64,000 nt of DNA, from contig OX335658.1 of the NCBI GenBank assembly GCA_946894095.1, positions 11,895,001 to 11,959,000 of the forward strand, in the 5' to 3' direction. Positions 23,747 through 38,200 of the stretch are shown here, piece after piece. Each line of letters opens with the position of its first letter. Positions within the stretch are counted from its first letter, which is position 1. The translations under genes were made by a program, and so were the position numbers. A model generated the notes under the pieces. It was given only the letters and a program-made list of their open reading frames with translations. It did not search any database and had not been told where the DNA came from. The stretch is from Incurvaria masculella. Taxonomy: Eukaryota; Arthropoda; Insecta; Lepidoptera; Incurvariidae.

Positions 23747-26548
23747 TAAATGTTTGTAAATTGATAAGCTGCTCGTGGGGTCGATTTGCTCTTGTATAGT
23801 ATTGTCGTTACTCAAGTGATTGTTACCGAAAGCATTAAAATTTCAAAAATATCTCTCCGCATATTTAAAGTAAGTGTTTTTTGTCGATATCTTTGTTAAA
23901 TGTCCATAAATTTCATACATGATCTTTGTACATAGGATATTGAAATTATATTCGAAGACACTATTGATAATTTTTCGTGAACTCGATACAAAGCCTCTAA
24001 ATAAAAGAACACCCATCACAAATAGGGTCATTAATAAAATATGAACGTTTGCTTTCGCCAGTCTCTCGTATTAGCGGCTGTACATTCTTGTATTGTATTA
24101 ATATTTTGTGTAAGTCAATGTGATATTGTTCATAATTTACTTTGTTAGGTAGCTTTTCAAGACAGATCCCCTTGTGTTTTTCTACTAAATTTTATAATTA
24201 ATTATTTTGAGGTTAAGTGACACGCGATTCCGTGTTCGACTTCTTAACAGTCGTGTTAAAAACAGTATTAGTCTGCATGTCGCCTATTTGAAGTGCAGGG
24301 TGAATTTTAGACCTCATAATTTTGACTTTCTCAATACTGCTGAATCCACCAATTCACTCGAATTTGTCGCTGTTGGTGGTAGAGGCATGCATAATACGAA
24401 CATAAATATTTGACTTCTTGAAAATTTTGCAACAGATCTGTCTCTAAACCTAGATATTTATAGATTCTAAATACAGCCATGCTAGCAACCGTAACTGTAC
24501 CGGTATCATGACTTATCAATGGATACATATCTGCAAGTAGTAACCTAGCCTATGTGTCGTCTAGTCCAGGTTTAAAACCCTAAATTTTTTTATGTTGGAG
24601 ATGTATTGAATGTTGACAATATGTCAAATATTCTAGAATGTAGGTGAGAGAGTAGGCCAACTAATGCTACCCTAGTCTTCATGTTTATTACCCAATATCT
24701 AAAAAAACTTGTTTACTTCATAAAACGTCTCGTAAACCTCTGTTTAAATTTCTGGTTAAGTAAATAAATCATATTTTATTTACGGAAGCGCTAGCATTAT
24801 CCATTTATTACATAGATTTTGTATAACGATGTCCCCAGATATCTAGAAACACGTTTACTTTCATAACAGGTTCAACAGAAGTGATAGTGGGTTTAGCGAT
24901 TTGTAAGCATAGATCATATATTTTTCTGGACAGTAGCTTTCTCAAGTTGTTTGATACCCCCGACAAGTATGAATTGTTCGTTTTAACCCCTGCATGTGAT
25001 TAGATAAATTGTTGTACATATTATTCAGAACAATTTTTGTACTTAGGAACTGTTTTTTGATATAGGATTCGTTTTCATTTATTCTCAATCTTCCATCGTT
25101 TTCTTGGCCTATTTTTCTCACTTCAGTATTGTTTAAGATAGTGAAATCTCTGATATTATAAATTAAACGACTGACTAAACCACAAACGTACATGTAATAT
25201 TTAATCATTGCATGCCGAATAATAAGCACTTGTCATCATATCATATAGTAAATTACCTATTTGTTGGTTAAGGAAGATTATTTGAGATGTCTTGTATGTG
25301 GTTCTGAATCCTAAAAAATTGGAATCGTGTCGTGTTAGCTACTATCTATGCAGATATATATGTCATATTATTAAAATTCTGTGTTGATAGATTTGTAATA
25401 TTTTGGTTACTATGGTGTTGTAAGTGGTTTGTGTTGTTACATGATTACCTACTTGTATAAAAAAATAGTTGGTGGGTAATTTAAAATAATTGGTTTTTTA
25501 TATAATTGTTAAGCATGTATAAGTTTTTGTATATAAAACGGAAGTAGCTGAAAGCAGTTTGACAAGACAGCTCAAATGACCGATTGTAGTGCGTGTAGTA
25601 TCTCCATTAGGTGGATTGTAATACATATATCGACAACCTTGCGATCCCGTAAATATTTTTATATCCGTTCCCGCTTGCATTAGCTTTTCATTCCTTGTTC
25701 TAACGTGTACTATCATGAGTCACACCGGATGTAGAGACCAATTCAAGGTCATCTACCAGTGTAACGGCATAAATGACAAGACTGTTCAAAATATGGTGGA
25801 GATATTACACTTGGCACGGTTGTAATGTGGCGCGCACAATCCAGTCATAATATTTTACTATAAAAGCGTATGGAAACGTAAATCTTTGCCGTTTGACAAT
25901 ACTTGGTAAACGTTATTTGTAAGTGTAAAATGTGATGAGTCGTCGTGTTCGTTTTCGCTGCATCGTCGTTCGCCATCGTGCCATCTCGCTCTGGCTCGGC
26001 CGACGCACAGGAGTACCATGACCAGAGATACTTTAATAAAACAATGGAAAAATTATAATCGGCGTGCTAGGAATTGATATTGAATATATGCAATCATTTG
26101 GTACGCTGTTTGGTACCTAGTACCTACCTGATAGGCAAATGTTCCTCCCATTGTTTTGTTCCGGTCTCTGTCGACCAACTGACTTTATGTTACGTACAAT
26201 ATTTACCCTCCAATCTTTACAGTCACAAATTATTTGTCATATTCCCATCCCGCTCCTGTTAGAGCCCCCTTTCACACACAACACATTCCATGTACGTTGC
26301 ATATATCTTTGTATAAATGCAAATATGTAAATGTTACATGTTTAAACACATTACTGAATTTAGAATTTTTATGAAAAATAAATATCCGTATTTCAAATAT
26401 TTTCAAGCATTTCATATTTACAACCTTCCAAAGGAAATAATAAAGATTAGATGCTTATGCACGGTCACATTCAAAAGTCCAGTAGCATTTCGCAGAGCGA
26501 TTGCTTTGAAGCACTGGCATCGCGCGGAGTTGAAGCGGGAAGAGGGGA
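23747..26548. other. Intergenic AT-rich sequence
   Basis: No gene, RNA or clear repeat was found. AATAAAAC at 26035-26042 could serve a very long unc-13 3' UTR, but there is no direct support. Confidence 0.35.
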
Positions 26549-27113
26549 TATATTCCGGGAGGTCACGACATTTTTGGTCACGATAAGGTAAATGGCTGAA
26601 TCTGGGTTCACAGCTTAGAGACCAACCCTCTGATGCTTAATATGTCGGTCCGCCCGTGCCAAGTGGTTGCGTTATCTAGATTGGATATATAAAATAGATG
26701 TTGGTATGTACCTCCCGATAATTATACTGATTGTCTGGAAACATTGATACTTATTAATTATATAACAATAACCAGTCGGCTTTTTAATTAAATACCAAAA
26801 TATACCTAAAGTTTTATCTGTAATCTAAATCGCTTATAACTACGAAATGAAACCAAAGATTTGTTCAGTTTTTGCATTGCTAAGCATGTATGTACTGCTA
26901 CTTTCATGTTTCGTCATTTGCATCCATTTACCTTATCATATATATTTTTTGTCACCATAACTACTTTTTCAGGCGCCTTATCTACGTAAAGCAACCACTA
27001 GGAACAGGCAGACTGACACATTTAGCATCAGACGGTTGGTCTTTATCCCGTGAACCCAGTTTCAGCCGTTTACGTTATCGTTACTATTTTTGTCGCGACC
27101 TCCTAGTCTAATA
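26549..27113. mobile_element. Fold-back element with about 110-bp inverted repeats
   Basis: GGAGGTCACGAC...GGCTGAATCTGGGTTCAC...AGACCAACC...CTGATGCT (26549-26665) is mirrored at 26985-27113. Arms of about 110 bp flank some 330 bp of AT-rich sequence without coding capacity. It is a fold-back DNA transposon derivative of unassigned superfamily. Confidence 0.75.
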
Positions 27114-27190
27114 GCACCGCCCGCGCGGTTTGCGGTAGGACCCCCCCCCCCCCGCCCCGCCTCGGTACGCATAAAGCACGCACCATGTGC
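27114..27190. repeat. Poly-C tract in GC-rich patch
   Basis: A run of about 12 C (27139-27152) sits next to the fold-back element in otherwise AT-rich sequence. Confidence 0.8.
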
Positions 27191-27877
27191 AAAACAAACC
27201 CGACCGTAGGATGCTACACTGGACTTATGTCGTCATAGGTACCGGTTCTATTCTGTGAATACCAAAATTTTCCCTCTAAATAATTGCAATCCATTCGAAA
27301 TCAATCCTACTCATTGGCTTCTATTCCGTCGATAAACGACTGAGTTCGGTCAAAGCCCTGGATCCGTTTGGTCGATATGGACTGAGTATGTAGTCACCGC
27401 GCCCGGCCGCGATAGCATCGCGGATTTATTTGTTAAATGTTATTTTATTTCTTGCATACATATGAATAAGTCAAAACTACAAAGCGAAATAAATTTACTT
27501 TCCAACGATACCAAAAGTTCATAGTTCCACTTATCTATTCTCTGCAAATATTTTTTAATTTGTCGCCTTTCTGTGACTGTGCTTGAATTAGAGATGGCGC
27601 GTTCAATTTGTTTTTTGACAATTCCTATACCATCCAACCAAAATAGGTTTATGATTGCATGGGTGCACACGTGCTTATCTATTATGTTATGTGAAACTAA
27701 GAAAGAAATACATTTGGGTATTTGTTTTGCACAGAAAAACTTTAACGCAATCGTAATTTTACGAAACATATTTTTATCATACATAGGACAGAATTTCGGC
27801 GTAAAATGAATCTGGCACGGAAAGAATAATCATTTGACTACATGATTCACTAATGATTATATGCACTTTTATAGAAA

Positions 27878-28206
27878 TACTAGCTGCGGTACCCAGCTCC
27901 GCTCGGGTCAATGTCGTATTAGATTGATTTTGGTCTGAATTATTTGCTGGATAAAAAGTAACCCAACAAAAGGCTGGTCCAGGACTATGTATCCATCGAT
28001 ATTGCATGATTTAATGATTAACATCGACATATTCCCATTTAGAGTTTTATATAAAGAATTTTATATAGCCTATCCTGTGTCCCGTATATTTACATATACG
28101 CGTAGTAAGTTTCATCGAATTCGGATGATCGGTTTAAGAGTTATGGAGAAACATACATACATACATACATACATACATACATACATACATACATACATAC
28201 ATACAG
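27878..28206 (+). repeat. Interspersed repeat with ACAT tail
   Basis: It starts ACTAGCTGCGGTACCCAGCT and ends in an uninterrupted ACAT tetramer run (28151-28205, about 13 units). A GC-rich 5' end with a 3' microsatellite is the layout of a family I recall as common in Lepidoptera. It is probably a LINE-mobilised or non-autonomous element. Confidence 0.6.
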
Positions 28207-28861
28207 AACTGATTTCTAAAAATCGTCAATTTAGTTTTAGTATCATACATAAAGTCTACAAACGAAGTATCTTAGAAAACAAAGCAACTTACTCCATGAA
28301 CACCCCTAACAGATTTATTATTAGTATTGACTATTCAGGATGAATTATTTTCTTGAACTTGCCCCGCGCGGCCGTGCGCCGACCACACCTGCGGAATTTG
28401 AAGGTAGTTTTCCGGTAATACACTCAGAAGCCAAAGGGCTAATGAAACCAAAACCGTGTCACGGCTACCCGAAAATTTTATAGAAAAATGGGACAACCCA
28501 AGAGTCTGGCACCAGTAACTAAAACATTTTTAGTTAAAATTATCTTGAAAATTCAACTATATCAGGTACATAGTGCAAAATGCGATCACAATTCCTATTG
28601 AATTTTAAAATGATTTCTTAGAGTAAGTACCCTATTTTATCTAAATTAAACATAACTCTTGCTAAATCAAAACTATAATAAAACTGTGCTGATTGATATA
28701 AAACATTAAATCAAATTTAGTTTTCGGATTATTTAAATACAAAGAATTTTTAAAAATATCTTTAAAAAAAAATCTTACATTGTTTATCACAAAGCATATA
28801 TGACAGAGAAGAGAAAAAATCAAACATATTTCTGGATGTTGTGTTATTTCAATATCTCAAA

Positions 28862-29177
28862 GCTCCCGATTCGCGTATTTAGCTAGTAAACACAAAAGCG
28901 CATCACGCGCGGAGCGAGTGATGATCTTCAACCAGGACGAGCCAGCGGTCGTTTACGTCAATGCCACGCGCCTGCGCAGTGCGTCGTACTACAGCTGGGC
29001 GGAACTGCCTGGGCGGCCGGCTCATTCATGAACCGCCCATTACCGCTCCGACGCACGCTCGATGCGCACTCGCTTGGGCGGAATCTAACGCTGGGCGGAT
29101 TCGAGCACGCGTGACTGCCGGAGTGTCTGGACGCGGTACGGTGTTAGGACATCAATGTGTGAGACGCTACGTTAATA
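28862..29177 (+). promoter_or_regulatory. GC-rich promoter/5' UTR of the ABRA-like gene
   Basis: GC content rises sharply just before the ATG at 29178. Several GC boxes are visible: GCTGGGCGGAACT, CTGGGCGGCC, AACCGCCCAT, TTGGGCGGAATC and CTGGGCGGATTC. No TATA box is obvious. Position upstream of the first coding exon fits a CpG-type promoter. The transcription start is not determined. Confidence 0.55.
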
Positions 29178-29231
29178 ATGAGTGGAAACTTTTTGACGAT
29201 TCCGGGAGATAGTCCCATGCAACGATCTAGG
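29178..29231 (+). CDS. ABRA-like exon 1 with start codon
   Basis: ATG in a fair context (A at -3). It encodes MSGNFLTIPGDSPMQRSR and ends AGG|GTGAGT in phase 0, which fits the phase-0 acceptor of exon 2 and gives a serine-rich junction. It is assigned by position and phase only. Confidence 0.65.
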
Positions 29232-32200
29232 GTGAGTATTTAATTAGATTACTGTAATTGAAATGTTACCTACGCAGCTTTGAAATAGTATTGAAAAGAG
29301 TTAAACTTCTTAAGAATATTTAATAAACACGTGCAGTGTTAGTAATGCTTTCCTTTTTTATAAACAAACATTTAACGCATGCAAACCTTTTTTTTAGCAT
29401 TCCGGACAAAAAAAGTAACAAAATTAAAAGTAATATACAATAGGTTGTTTAAGCGCAATTTATACTTGAAATCATGCATAGTTTAGGCCGAATAATATAA
29501 AATAAAATACTTGGCACAACCCGACAATTGCAAAAATAACGCGTCGCGAAGTATTGTGTTGCTGACAAGACAAGTGAGTTATTATCATAACATATGTACC
29601 TATACACTAGCTGCATAGTTCGTCAGATGGTACATTTAGTACGATTCGTTCGGGACATTTAATTTTACAATTGTGGTCAAATTTGGTTAAAATATGTTTG
29701 CTTGGTTACGGTGGTTTTAATATAAGTTCAGTATAAATTGTCACAACGTAACTCTCTTATGAGCCTGCAATTCAAAATCAAATCAAAAATTAATTATTCT
29801 TCATATACTTACACAGTAACATTTTTACATAAAAGTAAAACAATGAGTTAGTAATTATGAAAAAGGGCCATCTCAGCATAAGTTGCATATCATTTAGTGA
29901 GCAGCAACGCTGATTTACGTCTGGTACCTAAAAAAGTTAATAAAAAACGAATCCTTATACACATCATACCTCTCGAAACATATTCAAAAAAGAGTAAAGA
30001 AAATACAAATATAGAACACGATACAAACAATTATTGTGGAAAATATATGTCTTTTATATTATGAATCCAGTCATTCGGTAAATATTATATATACCATGAC
30101 AGAAACTTCTAATTTAAACACGTGAGTTATAGTGGTACTCATATATTATTATGATTTATGTTGGGTGTTATGACATATTCTGCCGAGCCAAAATATTTTA
30201 TATTATTAATATTGGCAGTTGAGTTCAAAATTTAAGATGAATTTAGATCTCTGGTGGATTTATAAATTATATTATGTTGGTACTTATTTATTGTAACTCC
30301 TAAAGAAGTTCAAAGACTGCTTATTATGGTTGAGTATGAATAGATAGTTAAGTTACAAATCCTTAAATATAGTTCAGATAAGAATATTTCTAAATCAATT
30401 CACATATATATAATTCCACGATAAACATACGAAGACTCTCGCCTATTTTAATTAAAGCAAAACAATTTTCATAGCACACGTTCATTCGAAACACATTTCA
30501 ATTAAACATAAGATTGTACAAAAACTAAACTTTTATTGCAGGTAAATTAATTATAAGACCGGACGAGATCGAAATAAAAAATTAACAACTCCGTGAAAAT
30601 ATTTACAAAAGTAATAAAATTTCTATACATCAATATTATTACTTACTACAGTACCGGTAAATCTTTCGATCTTTTCGATGAAAAGCCTTAAGGGCCTGGT
30701 ACTAGCCAAATCGCAAAGTTAGACGAGGCACCCCAAGTTAACTAACTAAGTCTGACGATTATAAGTGTCATTCTTACAATATATGATTCCTTGTCTAGAA
30801 ATCGAATTATTTTCGTTAATGTATGTTTCCTTTTTCTATACAAAATACATTGCGGAAACGGTGTCCATTTCCGAACTTTTTTGACTAAATGTAGAAATCT
30901 AAAAGCAAATGGATTTTTTTGTTTATGCATATATGCTGTTTTTGCTTACATCTAGAAATCGAATTACTTTCAGATTTCTAATGAGAAAAATCAACTTTTT
31001 TATTTTTATTATTATTTAAATAAATGATGGAATAAAAAAATATTAACAATCCATTATCAGTCTGGAGTTCTATTTGGATTTGCTGAAGCGTTTCACTACA
31101 TATTATTACATTTGTTAAAAAGTGCATTTGTATGGCGCGAGTAGTTGGCTAGTCCTAGCACCTTAAGGCGGCCCATCCCGCTCATCTCTCCATACAAAAG
31201 GGGAAAGAAGATCACGCCTATATTTCTTGTCAGAGATCAAAAATTTTGCTCAAAATAGCTTTATTTGATTGAACTAGATGTCTGATGACCGTTGGCATTG
31301 TAAAATTGTGTTTGGTTTCCAAGTTATAACGTCCGAAAGTTTGGATTTTTCGCGCGTTTTATACAATAACTTTGGAGGTGGATTACGCAATGATAAAGTA
31401 AGAACATCTTAAAAAGATTAGTCATCAGACATAGGTTATTTGAAAATTTATAATCTATTTGGTTTTTGTTAGATTTTTGACTACAGCGGTCGTGGTTTAC
31501 TTTTAGCTAGAAGTAGTTTTGAAATTGAAATTTTCGTAAATCTTACCAAATCATACACTATGCACATTGTCTTTTTTGTGGACAGGCTGCATCTTCCTCA
31601 TCACGGAGCCTGTCTTATTCTTAGAAACAGAGAAGGTCCCAGAGCGCAACAGCACGGTTTTGTACCGTGCCCGCAAATGAGTTGAGGCCGCCGGGTTGGG
31701 CCACCTTAAAAGAAAAAATAGTATAGTATCGCTGGCCGGACTGCACCTTCTCTGGTTGTGGTAAATTTTATTGTTAAAAAGTGTCTTGTCTACTGGTTTA
31801 CGTAACTGTTGGATTGTTGTACTTGGACCTTCCGTATTTGCATTGTTTTATTGATTATTATTTTCGTGTCCTACCTTATAAACGATTAAAGCCATATTCA
31901 TTCAAACCAAACATGACAGCCGTTATGCACCACCTAGTTAGCAGTAGGTGTTTTCGGATTCTAAAAACAGATATTTTCAATGATAATATTTATTGGTGTT
32001 TGTAAGGTATCCCAATCTCAGCTTGAAAAGGGTCTCCGCAGTATCACAACCCATGTCGAGGTATATAGTCACCTCGTCACGAAACATTAGAAGCTTGCTT
32101 TAATTATTAAAGTCAAGCGTAAATTTAAGCTTGCATAAAATATACGATTTTTTGTATTTGCGATAGGTAATTGATATAAAATAATGATTTCTTGATTAAA

Positions 32201-35200
32201 GTAAAAATTTCTAATAGTATCTCAGTTCCCAAGATTTTCCGCCTAATCACTAATTCAACGGTGCAAGCCCCATCATTTTCCGTTCGCACTTTACCCATAT
32301 GGCGTGCCAAGTTCACTTGACTCACGTCGCTGGTATGTCCGGTCTCCGGCGCAATGAAATTTGCGATGAGACAAAGGCTGATGACAATGTTTCATTCAGT
32401 TTTTAGAGAAGTCCAAACAGTCACATTATAATCAGCGGTTCATCCTCGAAATTAAAAAAAAGTAGCTGGATTCAGGCACGGATTCGGGGTTTTACTGAGG
32501 GTGGGGAGAGATTAAAAGGGATTATATTTGTCGACATTAAGAGATTACACATTTGTTTGAGATTAATTCCTCGATATTAGAGATCCAAAGTGTTGTTTGT
32601 GAATATTTTTTTTTATGTAGTGTTTATGGTTTTGTAAACAAATTTATTTCCAACCCGCTCAACTCCCCATACAAAAGGGGAAAGAAGATCACGCCCATAT
32701 TTCTTGTCAAAGATCCCAAATTTTGCTCAAAATAGCTTTATTTAATCGAACTAGATGTCTGATGACCGTTGGTATTGTAAAATTGTGTTTGGTTTCTAAG
32801 TTTTAACGTCCGAAAGTTCAAATTTTTCGAGCGTTTTATTCAATAACTTTGGAGGTGGTTTAACGCAATGATAAAGTAAGAACATCTGAAAAAGATTCAT
32901 AGATATGTCATCAGACATAGCTTATTTAATCAAGATTTATAATCTGTTTGGTTTTTATTAGAGTTTTGACTACAGCGGTCGTGGTTTACTTTTAGCTATA
33001 AGTTGTTTTGTAATTAAAATTTTCGTAAATCTTACCAAATCATACACTATGCACATTGTCTTTTTTGTGGACATGTTGCATCTTCCTCATCAGGGAGCCT
33101 GTCTTATTCTTTGAAATAGAGAAGGTCCCAGAGCGCAACAGCACGGTTTTGTACCATGCCCGCCAATGAGTTAGTCCCGCCTGGTTGGGCCACCTTAAAT
33201 CAAGGACATCCTTCCAACAACGGTCACTTTCATTGTAGTTTCTGCCAAACTCTGACGATGAAAAAACTTATATGTTTCTTTGTTGTTTGGTTTTAGAGTC
33301 TTCTCAACCAGGTCCATGTTCCTGTGATGGTAATAAATACCAGTGTTGCTAGCATGTCCTCTAGACTGCTTTCTGTCGTCTTTTTATTATTCATAAACAA
33401 TATTTTCCTTTCTATTTTACTTAGGGTAAACACCTAGCTGTTTTCAGTTTGATGAGAGCATAAGTACCTATTCGTACCTACAATGAAAATATATATTTTG
33501 AAAGAACGGCTGAGTGTTAATAAAAATGTTAACGTAAAAAAAATGAAATCACTAATTTCTAGATTTTTTTGAGATTGCTGACGTAAAAAAAAAAACAAAG
33601 ATTTGCTTGCCATAAAAATAGAAGAAAAATAATTTACATGGATATATTTGAGTTACGTGTAATGAAGTTTACAATTCCCAACTGAGTGGAAAGTGTATAC
33701 GAATTATATATGCTCTAAGCAAGTAACGCCAATATGATTATTTATTTTTTATATTGATGTAGGTACGCTCACAGCGAAAACGGTTAGATGTTAGCTTTTG
33801 TAGCAAATTAGCAAGATAACAAGTTTCGTTAAATACAATCGTTATCCCAACGATGAGACTATGGGACTAATCATGTATGTGTGTGATTTCTTCATGTGGT
33901 GTCCAACGGTGAGAGATTTCCTGCATACCGGAATGAGTAGTATCTTCAATATCATAATCTATGATATCATTTTCACATCAATTTCATTTTCATGCTCTGC
34001 AATATGACTATTCTCTTTCTTTTTGGTTCTTATTATCTTCTTTAGATTAAGTATTTTTTGTTTATGTGCCTATGTATTTCTTCTTGCTATTTATTTTCAA
34101 TATTGACCTTTACGACCTTTTAGCTAAGCATACGTTTATTAATAAAACGAAAACCGAGCAACAAAAAACTTTCAAATCATGTTTGAAATAAATGTTTTTG
34201 GATTTTTGTTTTAAAGAACTGGACATATATGGTAAATAACACATCTAATTTTACCATACCCAATACACCATAGGTGACATCACAGTGTTATGTCAGAAAC
34301 TTTTCTTTTATTTCCGCTCAGACAATAGTGAATTCAATCCGAATTTACCATCGTATCTCTTCCTACCAAAAATAAGGATTTTTTAAATTCTGGGAAACTT
34401 AAATGTATCGTGTGATACTAACCAAGAACCACAGACCCTTTAGTCGCCTCTTACGACATGCACGGAAATAAATTTAGTGGGAAATATCATATTATTTCAG
34501 TTCGCTTTAATTTGCATGGGGTCGCCTTCATAAAGTCCAAAAAGCATAAGGTCCAAAACCCAGAACATCCAAAAGTATGTATTTTTGCATATATTTATAA
34601 ATGCAAATATTATAATCTAACCTAACCTAACCTAACCTAATTGAAAAAGTTCCGCAATCATTCGTGTTTTGGACGGTATGGGTTTTGGACCTTGTGATTT
34701 TTGGACTTTATGATGCGTCCCCTTTGCATGTGAACACAGGAATTTCTTTTTCATCTAAGTGTGAAAATTAATTCATGCAAGTTTAATATCGTGTTAAATA
34801 TGATAAATGAAATAATATAAATAGGCACATACATAAATGATGTATTTATTACAACCATAATTATTATGACTTAGCCTGCCTTTTCTGTAGCGTCGCCGTC
34901 GGGTAAATCTACGAGTAGGTATAACCAACTTAAAAAACGGCGTGTGGGTTTCGATACGATTATTAACGAATAAAATAGGTAATAAAATGAAATGCGTGTC
35001 ATAAAAAGAGTACATGTTTTTACTATTGACGCGTTTACTGCCCGGTGCTGATAATATAGTTTATAGCTCCCCGCAAAAATATTTAAAATTAATATTAAAT
35101 GTATATATTATTTTGGTCCATCTCTCGGCACCGCACTTGAATATCTAACAAACAGTTTATTGTTCTGCCTTCCTGGATTAACAGGTTTTCGATGGCAAGA

Positions 35201-38200
35201 GTTAAGCATCGTCCACACACTTATACACACTTAGAAAAAAATATGTTCGAATGAAACCAAAACAATGTCACCGCAACCATAAAAAGTTACTAAAACCTAT
35301 CTATTTTTTTAAATCAACTATGGCATGTATGTAGTGACGAATGCTGTATGATTCAAGTACTAGACACGTGTTTTTGTAGCTGAAGTACCTAAATTAATTA
35401 ATGCTTTTTACGAGACTTTAGGTGTTTGGAGTATGGATACAAAAATGTTTGTCAAAAAGGATAATGCCGAAATCAAAATCGCATTAAAGAGAACATTGAC
35501 CAAGACAGAGACCAATAGGCAAACATGTGATTGAAAATTAAAATTAAAAATTATATATTTTTCAATTACTTATTAAAGAAAGTCCCAGCGGACAAAGATT
35601 ATTATTTATAAAAAGTTCATAAAATGTTGTTTACAGTGTTGTCAATTGTTGCGTATTTTCGCTGTAATAGGTAACGACATTTTATTCCTGTTTTGCGATT
35701 TCAGCATATTTGAATGATGAATGTCACAGTCGTTAATCTGCAATAAAATTCTAAACTAAATACATTCAGTATATAGTAAAATGAATTATGTTACTAATAC
35801 AATATTTTATCATTATACTTCCGGTTTAGTTTTGGTCTATTTTCTATAGCAATATCTGACAGCTCCGACTGCAACATGGCGTCATAATAACAGATTGTAT
35901 GTATGTATCAAGGTAAAGATCGGTCAGTACGTGTTCAATAGTTTACAGAGAACCGACTGGCGCTGCTATCGCTATAATATTTTCCTTTAGATCGGAAGGA
36001 AAAGGTTATCAGCCAGATCAATTTATTTTAAGGTTTACGACCATACTGTTCGATCATAGCATACTGACTTCGCTTCCTCTACAAACATACACGTTTTTAA
36101 TTATTCGTCAACTACTATTTTAATTATAATTTAACTTAAATGCCTTTTTTCGTAATTAATAGAAAAAATATATTTATGGTTCTGTGCTGAAAGTCCTTGC
36201 CTTTCCGTGTGAACAAAAACACAAATTGAAGCAACATTTCACAAGACTAACCCCAAAAATGCATTTTTAAAAGTGTCTGATGGGTTATTCCGGCTCTGAA
36301 AGTAAAGTAAACCATATTAATTATTGTGTGCAAGCATGTGAGGAATGAAATTACGTTTGGTTGATACGGTCTCGTTTAAGTCGTAGCGCCTTTCTGGCCC
36401 ATAGTAAAATCGGCAATGTCCTTTGGGTTCTAAACCAAGCGAATGCTCAGGCGATTACCGATCTGGAAAATATTTTAGACAGAAGGTCGGACTGGCTATA
36501 CAGCGAGGAAATGCAGCGAGCGTAATGGCGTCTACCAAATTGCTTTGTAGAGAAAAATTGGATCAAATCTTTTATATTTTTTAAGTCTAATTGTTTCATT
36601 AATTAAGAAATGTTAATATGCAATAAATATAATTCACCAAAAAATTATTAAATTTAAAAAGAAGTATATAAAATAAATTAAATTTAACTCTGGATAAATC
36701 TACCGTACACGCTTTTACTAAATCATTTCTGCTTTAGAATTGCACCCGAATCAGAGCAACCATCTCATAACACTCAATTTTATAGTTGAGTCTAATAGAA
36801 GTATGCTGATGAAACTATAATAATATTTAAAAAAAATAGCCTAATAGTTGACGACCTTTTTCTCAGTGCACTTTTCATCGAATCGCATGCCTTTTTTTAA
36901 CCGACTGCGCAAGAAGGAGGGTTATTTATGTAACTGGACATTGATGGTTTACACCAAACTGACCTTTTACACCACATGGGAACTAGGTGCCATGCCAGGA
37001 TCTTCCTTAGATTTCTCTTCTTCGTTGAACTGGATGGAAACCACGGACAATTTTCATTACCGCTTCGACCATCGTTCATTCAATGCGATGGTACCAACCC
37101 GAGCGGGATTAACCCTACCACCTAGTAAGTAAGGAAGTGGACCTACAGTTTTACGTGGAATCTGAACCACGGCCAGCCTATGGTCACCCATCCAGAACCT
37201 AACCGCGATCAGGGTGCTTCACCAAGCTTATCGAATTGGGCGTCGCGCCATTGGGCTGCCGAGGCTTTGCACAATTCCAAATTCACAATTCCACCGTTTA
37301 AATTGTGCACAGTTTTCGGTTTCTGAGATTGCATGAGAGACGTGTACGTGTGGACGATGCCTAGTACAAATATCAATTCGTCTGTGCGTTCCCCGACGAC
37401 GTCCGAGGAAGATAATTATGTAGTTTGAGCGGATGCCAAGATTTTTACCTAATGCATTACGCATTACGACTTTAAGTTGTAATAAAATTGTCGCATTTGA
37501 ACGGTGGTGTATTATTTAAGAGCGATTTCACGATTTCTTCACATTAAAGGCAATTCACTGTAAAATAATTGTTTTGTAGTCAGTATTAGTGAAAACTTTC
37601 TGAAAAAAACCGGCCAAGTGCGAGTCGATTTCACGCACAACCCTTCGTACAAGATTTCGACGGATGGACGGCAGAGGCTTAGTAATAGAGTTCCGCCTTT
37701 GGGCACGGAACCCTAAAAATATGTTCATGAATCAATAAAGTAATTGAATGATGGGTTTTGTTATTACACAAAACAATCTTGGATGAAACTTGAATGATGT
37801 CCGTTTATCCTATGTCTGTAAATATATTTAGGGTAGTTATGTGGTTAACATAAAAATAATCGTATTCATTCATACGTTCATTGTTATAGAGCTGCAGTTC
37901 TGTACCATTTCATTCTTATTTTTAATCCCAATGATAAACCCATTACCGTTTTCAGTCTTCCGTCTGTCAAGACCCTTGTTATCAGGAACGAGCACAGGTA
38001 TCAATTAGAAATAAAAAAATTCAGAAATAAAATTGAAATCTAAAACAGTATTCTAAGCTACGGCCATTTAAGCCACATATATTTACACTCACCATTTAAA
38101 AAACAAACATTTTTTTTGTTGATCAAGAATCATGCAATTGGGACAGAACCAAGTTATCACGGAACAAGTAAACGGTAACAAATCTGGAAAATCGTAAATT

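Noticed and set aside
28961..29212. 83-codon frame in the ABRA-like promoter region
   Set aside because: It is explained by high GC content upstream of the ATG at 29178; it uses another frame and lacks a donor in phase.
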